This document shows positions 18,415 through 27,874 of a stretch of DNA of 64,000 bases, one piece after another. The DNA comes from Candidatus Jordarchaeales archaeon (GTDB lineage Archaea > Asgardarchaeota > Jordiarchaeia > Jordiarchaeales > Freyrarchaeaceae), in NCBI GenBank assembly GCA_038889235.1, contig JAWAHN010000003.1, positions 319,673 to 383,672 on the forward strand, given 5' to 3'. The first letter of the stretch is position 1. Each line of letters opens with the position of its first letter. The notes below the pieces were generated by a model that was not told the DNA's origin, made no database searches, and saw only the letters and a list, made by a program, of their open reading frames with translations. The position numbers were made by a program, and so were the translations under genes.

Positions 18415-18880
18415 ACGCGTCCTAACACCCCTAAACCCCGTTCCACACGCAAGTAGCCACGGTCTACGTCCCCGACGGCTCCTCGACGGAAGGCGATTCA
18501 ACCAAGAACTGCTCCGTCAAATTAATACTTCCGATAGTGGGGTGTTCGCGCTCAGAAGTATCTTGAGAACCCCGTTTGCGGTATTAACTGCTCCAGTTAG
18601 CTTTTCTTTGAAGTGCTCCGAGTTCACCGTTAACGGCATAAGCAACCTTTCCCGGACACAGACCTACTAGTCACACTAAGCGCGGGCTGAAGGAGGGCAA
18701 CGCCTCTTTAAATGGTAGGCACTTGGAGTACGGTTGTTTGTCCGGGCCTCACACGCTAGGCGCGTTTTAAGCAGTAAAAGTCTCGTAGAAGCTGCATCGA
18801 AACATGCAAAGAATAGGCGGCGCTATACAGATGTGCGCCGCCGTCCTTTCAGGTATGCGTTTCCCCCCGGGGTCGCTGAG
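18415..18880. other. Intergenic; possible transposase remnant
   Basis: About 465 bases between convergent genes. A reverse frame around 18530-18650 reads KEKLTGAVNTANGVLKILLS, which loosely recalls the last helix after the zinc finger of IS605-type TnpB proteins, but the cysteines are not visible in frame. Otherwise nothing recognised. Confidence 0.25.
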
Positions 18881-19843
18881 CTAACCCCTGCCGGCTTTAA
18901 CTACCCTTCTTTGGAGCCACGAAGTGTACCTTCCGGGGGCTACCGCACCTAAGTACAACAGCACTACTGCTGTTACCATGAACACGAAGCCGGCTAACAG
19001 AAGCACGGTTAAGCCGCCCAGCAAGGTGTCAAGGACGTTGAAGAGGAAGAATACCAGCAGCATAACGAAACCTAGAGCAATAGTTTTGAGCCTAGCTGCC
19101 TTAATGCGGTCTTTCTCGTCTGAAGCCTTACCACGCAGGAAGACTATCACCTGGATTATCGCGACCAGGTTGACGAGCAGCAGTAAGCCGTCCGAAATAA
19201 GCCCTATGTCTGGGTGTAGTTGTATGCTGAGTTCTGGGAGGGGGTCTAGTGCTCCGAGCACTCCTGCCTTCAGCTGCATGTCCAGCAAGCTAAACCTCGG
19301 AGCGTACGCTCCAAACCAGTTCATGGGGGATACCGTTACGAGTAGGAGTATTGATAGTGGTGTGAGTACTGTTGCTTCTCTTTTGATTCCTGGGTCTTTT
19401 TGCTCAGCCATCCAGTGGCCGAACTTGAGCATGAAGTAAGGAGCTATGCCTGCAAAAGCCACAGCCAAAGGGGCCCAGTGGGAGAAGGCGGGCGAGTGCC
19501 AGGAAAACGGGTTAAACGACATTCCTGTGGCTATGAAGGATCCTAGCCCGATAGAGGTGGCTGCGGCTCCCAGCGCGTAGAATGCTAGTGCTAGGGCGAA
19601 GTACTCTATTACGCGTCTCCCCACCCCAACAAGCGGCCTTGAAGCCCTGTAGGCAGAAAGTGCAAGGACAGCTGCCACTGCAGCTGTTGCGCCATAGGTG
19701 ATACAGAAAATCCATAACTTTGGATCGGCAATAGATGGTATGGCTCCGAGAGCAATCTCTGTGGGAACAGTGTAGGCAGTGTAGGCGACCGCGAGAGCGA
19801 GGACGACTGCTGTGAACAGTACAGTGTAACCTTTCGGCGTCAC
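18881..19843 (-). CDS. Polytopic membrane protein, paralog A of an inverted pair
   Basis: A 320-residue integral membrane protein of unknown function with about eight hydrophobic helices (near residues 8-28, 43-63, 81-106, 123-140, 165-180, 215-235, 255-275 and 280-300). It is closely related to the protein at 22140-23093. The central region is identical in sequence (LKFGHWMAEQKDPGIKREAT; NWFGAYAPRFSLLDMQ), and so is the underlying DNA in three blocks, while the N- and C-terminal ends differ. It diverges from the longin-like gene at 20128 across a 280-base promoter region. A role with that protein at the membrane is inferred from synteny. Confidence 0.78.
   Translation of the reverse strand: MTPKGYTVLFTAVVLALAVAYTAYTVPTEIALGAIPSIADPKLWIFCITYGATAAVAAVLALSAYRASRPLVGVGRRVIEYFALALAFYALGAAATSIGLGSFIATGMSFNPFSWHSPAFSHWAPLAVAFAGIAPYFMLKFGHWMAEQKDPGIKREATVLTPLSILLLVTVSPMNWFGAYAPRFSLLDMQLKAGVLGALDPLPELSIQLHPDIGLISDGLLLLVNLVAIIQVIVFLRGKASDEKDRIKAARLKTIALGFVMLLVFFLFNVLDTLLGGLTVLLLAGFVFMVTAVVLLYLGAVAPGRYTSWLQRRVVKAGRG
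19208..19622 (-). repeat. Left arm of a 415-base near-identical inverted repeat
   Basis: The reverse complement of this interval matches 22361-22775. Three blocks are base-for-base identical: 19556-19622 with 22361-22427 (67 bases), 19343-19452 with 22531-22640 (110 bases), and 19208-19321 with 22662-22775 (114 bases). The stretches between are diverged but aligned. The arm lies inside membrane paralog A. Identity at synonymous positions indicates recent gene conversion. Confidence 0.92.
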
Positions 19844-20003
19844 AATCTCTCACCTAATAGTTTACGTAAGAGGGGAGGATGCATAAAAAGCCTCCTTTTT
19901 CTGATGCGTGTAAACCCCGGGGAGAAGAGGGCTGTCCCGGGTTTCACGCGAACACAAACTCTATTTGGCACCGGGTACCAGCCAGGACGCTTTAAACCAT
20001 TCG

Positions 20004-20013
20004 ATATATATTT
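20004..20013 (+). promoter_or_regulatory. TATA-like element upstream of longin-like copy 2
   Basis: ATATATATTT at the middle of the divergent intergenic region, preceded by a purine-poor TTTAAACC context. It would give a leader of roughly 90 bases before ATG 20128. It could also serve the opposite strand, because the sequence is nearly symmetric. Confidence 0.35.
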
Positions 20014-20127
20014 ATCAAGACATTTTCTAGAGATTTCTATATACAATGCTTCTACGAGATGAGTGTCGAGTCGAGTTAGCGGAGTCCGAGGAAGAATAGA
20101 GACTTTAGAAACAGCGTGGTGGTTGCG

Positions 20128-22026
20128 ATGATAATAGGGTACATGTTGCTTAGCGCTGGGGGAATACCGGTAGTTACTAGCAGTGCTATGGATATGATGG
20201 GGGATATGGAGTCCCTGTTCGCGGGAGCTATGACCGCCATAAATAGTATAATAGCGGAGGTCATGAAGACTAGGGTTAGGTATGTGAGGACGGAAAAATA
20301 CCACCTGTACTTCAGCTACTCTAGTGAGTTGACACTTGTGCTCATCTCTGAGGTTGAGGAACCCAGGCTGCATCAACTGGCTGACGCCGCGCTGAGCGAG
20401 GTGTTAAGGACGATCGATGACCCTTCAAGGCTCGCGTACGACTCTGACGCACAGAACTTCGTAAGCAAGGTGATCAGGGAGGTCCTCGCTAAGCGTCTAC
20501 CTCCAATATCGGTCATAAGCAAGGTTGCAGATATGCTAGCCGCATTATCAGATAGTATTAGAGGAGGCATGAAGCTAGGTCTGGGCAAAATAATTTTCAT
20601 TCCAAGGGAGTTGAAAGTGGAAAAGGTGGAGGTGAAGGCTAAGGGGAAGGGGGACATCAAAAAACTCGTCGAACTGTTCTTGAACGGGGACTTAGAGAGC
20701 GTCGTCGAGGAGGCGCCGGCGTTTTTCGAGTCGGATCTGGCGAGGATCCTCTACGCTAAGGCTGCCTTAAAGATAAACTCTTTTCCGCCAGAGGTGAAGG
20801 CCCCGTCTCTAGATAGGGTCTACTCCGTTATACTAAGCGTGAAGGACGACTTGGCAAGGTCTCTTCTCGCGGCGGAGCTGAGGAGGTTCCTAGAGGCGGG
20901 AACATACTATGAGAGAGAGAAACTGATTGAGGAAAAACTCTTCGAGCTAAGTGAGAAATTTAAGTTGGACTACGAGGGCGCCGGAGCGGTTTACATAGCC
21001 CTAACGTTGCCGGCGGGGAGAAGGGAGCTGCTAGAACTGGCTGAGCAGCTCATCGGAGAGCAATACCAGTATTTCAGGCAAATTTTGAAGACTACTCCCT
21101 CACTTCTGAAGTCATCCATCCTGAGTATAGGGGAGACAGAGGGGTGGAGCGCCGCTGTCGGTAGAGTGAAGTACGAGTCAAAGAGAGTGACACCGGGGCC
21201 GGTGGAGGCATCCTACAACTACCTCCTAGCCTTTCAGCTCGCCATACTATGTGGCTTAGTTGAGGGGGGCTTGGACTTCGAAGCCGGCCGCGAACTGCTC
21301 AGCGACGCCATAAGGGAAGCTGAGAAGAAGTATGATTCTCTAAGAAAGCTGTCTAAAAACGTTCCCAGCGACGTGCTGGCGGCAAACTACTGGTTCACCT
21401 ATAACGCTCTCACGGGCATACTGATGTTCACTCTTCCCGCCGAAGATATAGAGAAGGAGATGTTAAAGTATGGGGAGAGGATAGCTGAAGTAGTAAGCTG
21501 GCTTATGGATGCAGCTAAGAGGAACAGGATTTCAGTGGACATGTACATCTTGGCAATGGCTGGGATGCTAGCGGCATACTCGCGACTGATGTTCCTCCTA
21601 GGGACCCCGATCCCGGACCTTCCATACTACGTTAAGCAGTTAGCCATCCCCGAGCTGGAACGCATATGGGACTACTCCCCCCACCACTACCTACACTTGG
21701 TCATGGACTGCCTTGAAGCATTAGGCCACACGGCAAGCTTCCTACCCATGGAAACAGCGAGGAAAAACATACTAAAGGAAATAGCAGCAAACCTGGAGGA
21801 AATATACAAGACAGCCAGTCACACGCCTGTAATGTCTATTCTCGCAGCTCTAAGCGCCACAAGGTTTTACGTCCTATGCGGAGACGAAGAGGCAAAAGAG
21901 AAAGCAAGAAAGCTTGCGGAAAAAATCTCGGAGGTAAACGAGTTCTTCGCCTCACTTGTTGAAAAAACCATAAACATAGATAAAGCCCTGAGGAGGAAGC
22001 CGTCCCCATACGACGTGTTTGTATAG
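20128..22026 (+). CDS. Longin-like domain plus helical-repeat protein, copy 2
   Basis: A 632-residue paralog of the 1100-2968 gene. The N-terminal domain begins MIIGYMLLSAGGIPVV and runs through AMTAINSIIAEV, YHLYFSYSS and LTLVLISEVEE, the same strand-helix pattern as copy 1, as in archaeal longin/roadblock-like modules. A helical-repeat region follows with the shared block ILYAKAALKINSFPPEV. I prefer ATG 20128 over GTG 20116 because GGTGG lies 5 bases before it and copy 1 starts at the equivalent residue. It ends 113 bases before, and on the same strand as, membrane paralog B, and diverges from paralog A. It sits between the two arms of the inverted repeat. Confidence 0.8.
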   Translation: MIIGYMLLSAGGIPVVTSSAMDMMGDMESLFAGAMTAINSIIAEVMKTRVRYVRTEKYHLYFSYSSELTLVLISEVEEPRLHQLADAALSEVLRTIDDPSRLAYDSDAQNFVSKVIREVLAKRLPPISVISKVADMLAALSDSIRGGMKLGLGKIIFIPRELKVEKVEVKAKGKGDIKKLVELFLNGDLESVVEEAPAFFESDLARILYAKAALKINSFPPEVKAPSLDRVYSVILSVKDDLARSLLAAELRRFLEAGTYYEREKLIEEKLFELSEKFKLDYEGAGAVYIALTLPAGRRELLELAEQLIGEQYQYFRQILKTTPSLLKSSILSIGETEGWSAAVGRVKYESKRVTPGPVEASYNYLLAFQLAILCGLVEGGLDFEAGRELLSDAIREAEKKYDSLRKLSKNVPSDVLAANYWFTYNALTGILMFTLPAEDIEKEMLKYGERIAEVVSWLMDAAKRNRISVDMYILAMAGMLAAYSRLMFLLGTPIPDLPYYVKQLAIPELERIWDYSPHHYLHLVMDCLEALGHTASFLPMETARKNILKEIAANLEEIYKTASHTPVMSILAALSATRFYVLCGDEEAKEKARKLAEKISEVNEFFASLVEKTINIDKALRRKPSPYDVFV

Positions 22027-22082
22027 GCAGGAAATCCTCTCTTCGAGAGAGCAACGCAGCCGGGTGAAAGAACGTCTCAAAT

Positions 22083-22093
22083 AAAACTATATA
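22083..22093 (+). promoter_or_regulatory. TATA-like element for membrane paralog B
   Basis: AAAACTATATA lies about 50 bases before GTG 22140, and a GGAGG ribosome binding site follows at 22128-22132. The spacing fits a short-leader transcript, so paralog B can probably be expressed independently of the longin-like gene upstream. Confidence 0.45.
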
Positions 22094-22139
22094 GACGCCG
22101 GCTTTTTTGTAAAGGTGAGTTGAGTGTGGAGGAGTTGTT

Positions 22140-23093
22140 GTGGAGCCTAAGGGTTATGTTGCGCTTTTTGCTGTAGTAGCCTTCGCCTTCGCGTTTGTCT
22201 ACACCACTTACACTATTCCAGCGCAGGCGGCTCTCGGAGCGATTCCTTACTTTGTTGACGCTAGAGTACGGGTTGCTCATTTTGTTTACGGGGGTATAAC
22301 TGTAGTTGCGGCGCTTTTGGCACTATTTGCCTACAAGGCTTCGAGACCCCTGGTTGGGGCGGGGAGACGCGTAATAGAGTACTTCGCCCTAGCACTAGCA
22401 TTCTACGCGCTGGGAGCCGCAGCCACCACCATAGGACTAGCATTTTTCATAATCACGGGAATGTCGTTCAATCTAACCACATGGCATGGACTCGTCTACC
22501 CCTGCTGTATTCCCGTGGCAATGATGTTTTCAGGCATAGCTCCTTACTTCATGCTCAAGTTCGGCCACTGGATGGCTGAGCAAAAAGACCCAGGAATCAA
22601 AAGAGAAGCAACAGTACTCACACCACTATCAATACTCCTAGTAGCAATGACGCTTCCTACGAACTGGTTTGGAGCGTACGCTCCGAGGTTTAGCTTGCTG
22701 GACATGCAGCTGAAGGCAGGAGTGCTCGGAGCACTAGACCCCCTCCCAGAACTCAGCATACAACTACACCCAGACGTAAGGCTCCTCGCAAATGGTCTAC
22801 TATTATTCGTCAACTTGGTGGCATTAATCCAGATAATCGTGTTTTTGCGTCGTAGAATTGTGAGTGAGACGGAGCACTTGAAGGCTGCCAGGCTCAGAAC
22901 GGTACTATTCGGCTTCCTAGCTATGCTAGGATTCTTCGCCTGCTACACACTTGACGCGTTGATGGGAGGAGGTTACACTGTCCCATTGTTTGTTGGCTTC
23001 GTCTTCGGCATAACAGCTTTAATATTGTTGTATATTGGAGTGGCGGCTCCCAAGTGGTACACGTCATGGATCCAGAAAAGAGCAAAAAGTTAA
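22140..23093 (+). CDS. Polytopic membrane protein, paralog B of an inverted pair
   Basis: A 317-residue integral membrane protein with about eight hydrophobic helices, colinear with paralog A (18881-19843). The start GTG has GGAGG 7 bases upstream. The central third is protein- and DNA-identical to A, while the segment around residues 108-132 (TGMSFNLTTWHGLVYPCCIP versus FNPFSWHSPAFSHW) and the termini have diverged. That suggests variable loops with a homogenised core. No known transporter or sensor signature is visible. The gene context is the longin-like protein directly upstream. Confidence 0.78.
   Translation: MEPKGYVALFAVVAFAFAFVYTTYTIPAQAALGAIPYFVDARVRVAHFVYGGITVVAALLALFAYKASRPLVGAGRRVIEYFALALAFYALGAAATTIGLAFFIITGMSFNLTTWHGLVYPCCIPVAMMFSGIAPYFMLKFGHWMAEQKDPGIKREATVLTPLSILLVAMTLPTNWFGAYAPRFSLLDMQLKAGVLGALDPLPELSIQLHPDVRLLANGLLLFVNLVALIQIIVFLRRRIVSETEHLKAARLRTVLFGFLAMLGFFACYTLDALMGGGYTVPLFVGFVFGITALILLYIGVAAPKWYTSWIQKRAKS
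22361..22775 (+). repeat. Right arm of a 415-base near-identical inverted repeat
   Basis: Counterpart of 19208-19622 on the opposite strand, inside membrane paralog B. The distance between arms is about 2.7 kb and contains the entire longin-like gene plus the N-terminal coding parts of both membrane genes. Recombination between arms would invert that segment and exchange the two N-terminal parts. Confidence 0.92.
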
Positions 23094-23859
23094 ACAAGCA
23101 GAAAAGATGCAGCCCCCGCAATTACTAACTTTTGCCATTGAACACGTCAACAGGCAGCTAAACTTTCTCAAAAGGCATTCATACATCAAAAAACTCACCA
23201 CAAATCGTAAGTTCAAATAGAAAGTTGGAACGAAAACCAACGTGACCTCACACTAGGAGACTGCTAGCTAAAAAATCCTAGAAAGACTTTAAAGGAGCAT
23301 TCATTCTGGCTCAAGCCCTCCCAACACCTTTTAACTCTTTTTTACTTTAAGGCAGAAATCGGCCTTTTAATTTCTAATACGGAAATTTTTAAGGGAGCTA
23401 TGAAGAGAGCCTAAGTAAATCTCTCAAATTTTTCAACTACATACAACACCCCTTTACTCCTCGTGAATTGAAAATCTTGGTTTCGGCACGCTTATTGCAT
23501 CCCTTTTACCCGTACTTTTCCTCTACTGGCTTACGCTTTCAAACCTCACAAACTGATTTAAGTAAAAAACAAGCCAGAAGCGATGCGAAACACAATCAAC
23601 TATTGCTTATCTACTATTAAGAGGATTCACGGGGGTCTAAATTTAGCTCATCGCACGTAAATTTTACTTAATAAAGCAATCATTCATCCATTTACATAAA
23701 ATCCAAATCCTAAAAGAAGTTCACCAAATAGTTGAAAATCTCAACACAGAATACCCCTGCCTCTTTTTAAGTGAAATTTTAAGTAACATAAGTTTTTATT
23801 TTTGTGTCAATCATAATTATTTTAGTTATAATTATTTTAGTCAGGGTGGTTGGGGAGTA
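23094..23859. other. AT-rich intergenic region
   Basis: About 770 bases, markedly AT-rich from 23330 onward compared with the flanking genes. No gene recognised. The last 60 bases contain repeated TAATTATTTTAG units at 23811-23841 (two tandem, imperfect copies) just before the next gene, which may be promoter or operator elements. Confidence 0.4.
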
Positions 23860-24876
23860 ATGGGAGCCGTTCCTTTGTTTGACCGTAGTGTGGTTAAAAT
23901 AACGTCTATTTTCGTCGCTGTAATGTTAGGCATTGTTCATCCTGCCTTTTGCTTCTTAACTTGTAAGAACCAATTTATTGAAACAATTTCTTTCTCGGGT
24001 TTAACGTTTGCTACTTTATTTGGCATCGGTATTCTTTCAGGACTCCTACTGTGGGTCTGGTTAGGTAAGGAGCTGGGGCATAGGGCTTTTGGTGTTTGTG
24101 ATTTTGAAAGTCCAACTAGAAGAATTGTCTTTGCGTGGTCCTTGGTTATTCCTGCTTCACTTCTCGTAGCAACGCCAACTCTATCTGTACTGACTATTCT
24201 GTATATAATTGGCCTACTCGAACTTTTCCCTGCAACATTTCTTAGCATCTTTGCAGTTATACTTGGTTTTTTTATCATATGGATCCTGATGAACAATGTC
24301 CAGTTCAGAGAATCCATTGAGGTTTATCCAAAACCAATCATAATGCTCACTATGATTATATTATTTATTACAGCATTAGTCGTAGTCCTCTATTTTATTT
24401 ATGTTTCAATTAGCAATTGGCAAAACAACCTTCGGATTCTATTTTTTATCTTACCATCACTATGGCTCCTGCTCACTAAAACGATCCCTATCCTAAATTT
24501 GCCTGAAGCCGGATCAATTGTACTTTTCTCGGGAGTGCTCCTATCTATATATATCATTACGGGCGCTGTGATCTTCATATTCTATGCTTTTAGGTATATT
24601 GAAGAAACTAGAAAAGAAGTTACTAGCAATCAAGGTTTAATTATTGTTATGAAAGCAGGTGAAAATAAGGATGTTAAGTGGGAAGAATTAAAAAGAGAGT
24701 TTTCAAGTCTAAGGGGAGAGGTTTGGGCAAGTTTACCTTACTTGGATGAAGATTCGGTAGAAATTCTTGAAGAAATTCCCGAAGATACGAAAGTACATAT
24801 TATCACAGGCGTGGTGAACAGTAAGTTTAAAGAAAAAAATACAAAATTTAAAACGAAAAAAATTACGAATAGTTAA
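23860..24876 (+). CDS. Membrane protein with PLD-like C-terminal domain, first part (frame broken at A7 run)
   Basis: This frame encodes about eight transmembrane helices (residues 10-260) followed by a soluble domain starting near residue 265. The segment GEVWASLPYLDEDSVEIL and the strand KVHIITG resemble the start of phospholipase-D-like half domains. The reading frame drifts into Lys/Asn-rich sequence after an A7 run at 24833-24839 and stops at 24876. Removing one A joins it smoothly to the second part (24842-25144). AT content is higher than in neighbouring genes, suggesting transfer. Start ATG 23860 follows GGTTGGGGAG. Confidence 0.6.
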   Translation: MGAVPLFDRSVVKITSIFVAVMLGIVHPAFCFLTCKNQFIETISFSGLTFATLFGIGILSGLLLWVWLGKELGHRAFGVCDFESPTRRIVFAWSLVIPASLLVATPTLSVLTILYIIGLLELFPATFLSIFAVILGFFIIWILMNNVQFRESIEVYPKPIIMLTMIILFITALVVVLYFIYVSISNWQNNLRILFFILPSLWLLLTKTIPILNLPEAGSIVLFSGVLLSIYIITGAVIFIFYAFRYIEETRKEVTSNQGLIIVMKAGENKDVKWEELKREFSSLRGEVWASLPYLDEDSVEILEEIPEDTKVHIITGVVNSKFKEKNTKFKTKKITNS

Positions 24877-25144
24877 AATAAGTAAAAAAGAACAAGATAG
24901 CCCTGTGATCCATGATAGAATTGTAGTAGCTACTAATAAAATTCTAATTATAGGAACAGATATTAAAAAGTCAAGCCTTAACAAAGATACATTAATTTTA
25001 AGTCTTCAAACCGATAAAATCAAAGACGTAGAGAAATTGGTTAACCTTTTGAAAGAATACTGGAATAAAAAGGACTACGAATTGGAAGAGCAACACAATG
25101 CACGTAGAGAAACAATATATCAATACCGAGACGAAAAGGAATAA
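24842..25144 (+). pseudogene. C-terminal part of the split membrane/PLD-like gene
   Basis: In the +1 frame relative to the first part, sequence from 24842 reads continuously QNLKRKKLRIVKISKKEQDS, then VIHDRIVVATNKILIIGTDI and KKSSLNKDT to TAA at 25142-25144. The HDR....liiGtDikksSL pattern is typical of PLD-like phosphodiesterase C-terminal sites. It has no credible start of its own other than GTG 24905. It is best read as the end of the 23860 gene, either dead or expressed through slippage at the A7 run. Confidence 0.6.
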
Positions 25145-26162
25145 CGTTAACAGAATGTTAGAAGAAATTAGTTAATTTAACTCGATAACTTAATTGTGTT
25201 CATAATGAAAATTATTTTTATCTTCGCTTAAATTCTTGTAAAGAGATTCGTTAATTTTAGGTTTATTGTGCGTGGTGTCTTTGGTTCGTCTTTGAAGTGT
25301 TCTTCTGTGTCTTTGTATTTTTGTCTTCGCAACTTCCCCTTTTTTGTACTTCTTTTCTTGTGACGCAGATGCTTTCTTTATGTTTTTTGCTCTTATTTTT
25401 CGATGAGTTGGTTAGATGTGTGATTTTTGGGTTTGTTTGGCTTAGCGGTGGGATGAAGATAGTTTATCGTGAATGTGTTGTACCGGGGACTTGTTGAGCT
25501 CGACTATTGTTCCGATCTCGTGCTCTGCTCTTTTTCGTATAGTGGGGGACGTTGAATCTTAATATGTTGAGTCTTATTTGGAGGTAGAGTTCATTTTTTT
25601 CTGAATTTTCGACCTCACTTGTGAGGCATTTGTAGAGTCTGTTAATGAATTGTTTTCGTTACGCAGCTCCGTTCGTAGGAGTTTTGAGCTCAATAGAATC
25701 TGAAAAACCAGGATCCGCTTCGGCTTATTCGGGACTGAATGGTTCATGTTCTTCAATTGATTGTTATGCTTGCTGAATGTTAATTTGCTGATGGAGGTAA
25801 TTAGTTTTCTCGTGACATTAGGATTCATAGAAGTAAATTTTACTGAAGGAGGTTTAGAAGCGAATTATGAAAGAATTAAGGAAGTTCCTCGGGAAGGCAA
25901 GAGAACAAGAGATTTACGGATTCAACCTTTGGTCGAGAAGGCGATGTTCCGAAAGACCGACATGAAAAGCACAAGGAAAACTTAAAAGACAAATAAAAAG
26001 GCCATATAGAGGCGAAAGAGCCGCAAAACATGGGGATTGAAGGGAGGGTGGGTGTCTTCTTTTTGTGGCGGTGTCTTTTTGAGGTGAAACGAGTTTCTTG
26101 CGTGTTGGGGGTTTGAAGCGTTTTGTGTGGTGGGGTGAGTTTTATGTGTGATGGAAGGAGGT
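25145..26162. other. AT-rich region with a possible winged-helix remnant
   Basis: About 1 kb without an intact gene. The forward frame at 25761-25985 contains NLLMEVISFLVTLGFIEVNF, which looks like the last helix and wing of a winged-helix regulator. The same frame further up (about 25614-25700) encodes EAFVESVNELFSLRSSVRRS, separated by stops. It may be a decayed DNA-binding protein, with low confidence. Confidence 0.3.
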
Positions 26163-26873
26163 TTAACGGTTTTTTCTTAGTAGGGCTTTTAGTATTCTGA
26201 CTATTTGTTTAACTGTTTGGCTCCAGAGGAAGGGTATTGTTCTCCACGTGTGTGAGTATCCGACGGCGGGTATTGAGAGTATGATTCGGGAGAGTATTGT
26301 TGCGAGTATTCGGTGTGCTGGGAAGAGTTTAAGGGTTGTGGCTAAGTACCATGTTTGGATGGTGTCTCTTTCGACGTAGTGGTGGATTACTCCTATGCTT
26401 GGCAGCGTTACCCATTTTCCTTTCTTTTTGACATGTCTGTAGAGGATGTCGTCTTCGCAGTGGAAGACTTTTGGAGGGTTGTAGTCGAAGAATACTTCTC
26501 TTTTTATCAGGGTGTTGCAGATGAAAAGTGTTTCTCTGGTGTGGACTGGTTTTATCTTGTTGGTGACCTTCTTGTAGGCTTCGACGTGTATGTTGTCGTC
26601 TACGCGCACCGTTGAAACTGCTACAACGTTTGGCTGCCTGGCGAACTTGCTGACGACCTCGAACCAGTTTGGCGGAATTACGACGTCGTCGTCGAACATG
26701 GCTATCCATTCGGTTTTACACTTTATCGCTCCTATCTTTCTCGCTACGGAAAGCGGCCTCGAAGTCTCAAAAACCACGTTGTTAACCCATGGTGCGCTCG
26801 CAAGAACTTCTAAGAGGCGAGGGTTCACCCTCGAGGGGTTCCTAGTCGGAATTAAAACATCAACCTTATCCAT
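26163..26873 (-). CDS. Glycosyltransferase family 2 (GT-A fold)
   Basis: A 236-residue protein with the GT-A start MDKVDVLIPTRNPSRVNPRL, the donor-binding DxD-like motif MFDDDVVIPPNWFE, and a catalytic acidic site in VFHCEDDILYRHV. It transfers a sugar from a nucleotide-sugar, probably for surface glycans or protein N-glycosylation. The C-terminal 60 residues are hydrophobic/basic (HRILATILSRIILSIPAVG) and may associate with the membrane. I use ATG 26873, immediately before the first strand, rather than 26921. It has no glycan-cluster neighbours. Confidence 0.83.
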   Translation of the reverse strand: MDKVDVLIPTRNPSRVNPRLLEVLASAPWVNNVVFETSRPLSVARKIGAIKCKTEWIAMFDDDVVIPPNWFEVVSKFARQPNVVAVSTVRVDDNIHVEAYKKVTNKIKPVHTRETLFICNTLIKREVFFDYNPPKVFHCEDDILYRHVKKKGKWVTLPSIGVIHHYVERDTIQTWYLATTLKLFPAHRILATILSRIILSIPAVGYSHTWRTIPFLWSQTVKQIVRILKALLRKNR

Positions 26874-27874
26874 AACGTGCACCAACACGCACGTTAGAGC
26901 CTTAAAGATTTCGCATGCCACGCATACAAAAATTTTGTCCCCTTACCTTGAGGAGAGGAAAAGGCATCGCACGTCAAACCACGTGCACATGAACACGCAA
27001 CCTGCAAATTTCTCCTTTCACACACCCCTTTATACCAAGAGGCATCTCCATGCGGACTTATAGTAACGCTTAGCATTCAACACTTACATTTCCATTTGAG
27101 TCACTTGGAAGCAACGCAGAAACCCTTCGAAGACACACAAGCTACGCTAGCCGGCTTCGAGCGAGTAATCCTCTTTTTCGTTAAGCCCTTCCTTCAACCT
27201 ACCCGAAGATTAACGTTCAAGTAATACACCCTTCAAACTTAGAAGTTCTACGAACTATTTATATGCCGCTCAAGAAGTCGAGGCAGAGGTTGTGTCTGCA
27301 CTTTTCGTGGTAAGACTTTGTTTCAACGTGTTTTTGTGCATAATGCATGATGTATATTATTGGTTGGAGGTGGTTTCCTACTGTTAGGATAGGTGGTGAG
27401 GCTGGGAGGGGTTATTGTTTGGTTGATTTTTGGGGTTCGAGGGATTTCGGTCGGCTGTGATATCGCCGCCAGGCGAGGTAGACTTTTCGAGACGAACCTA
27501 GAGGATGGTTCGTGATTTGGTTTGGATGGTTTGTCTTTTGGCAGCCAAGGGGGTTTTATACAGTGGCGTGTCACAATGCCGGGTTAGGTGAGGCTGTGGC
27601 CCTAATTGGGAAAGTTCGTCTTGAAAGTTTTAGGGAGTGGGGTTTTGCTTGCTGACAGGAGTTTTGTCGAGAGATGTGAGCTCGTTGAGAAGTTTGCATG
27701 GGACGTGCAACTTCCAGGAGGCTGGACGAGTGTGCCGTGTCATTTTTCAAGGAGTATTACGTTGGAGGGGTTACTTTTGGTGTTTTAGATTTTGCCTCAA
27801 TAGGTTTTTAGAGTTGCGCGTTTTTACTATCGTGATAGTGGTTTGTTTGGTTTTTGGGTCCTTATGGACGCGTT
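26874..27874. other. Intergenic, no gene recognised
   Basis: About 1 kb. Open frames here are short and show no family pattern. It lies upstream of a decayed MNT/HEPN pair and may be old remnants. Confidence 0.35.

Noticed and set aside
18530-18650. Possible IS605-type TnpB C-terminal remnant on the reverse strand
   Set aside because: Only a short stretch (GAVNTANGVLKILLS) is suggestive. No zinc-finger cysteines or catalytic acids are in frame, so no mobile element is claimed.
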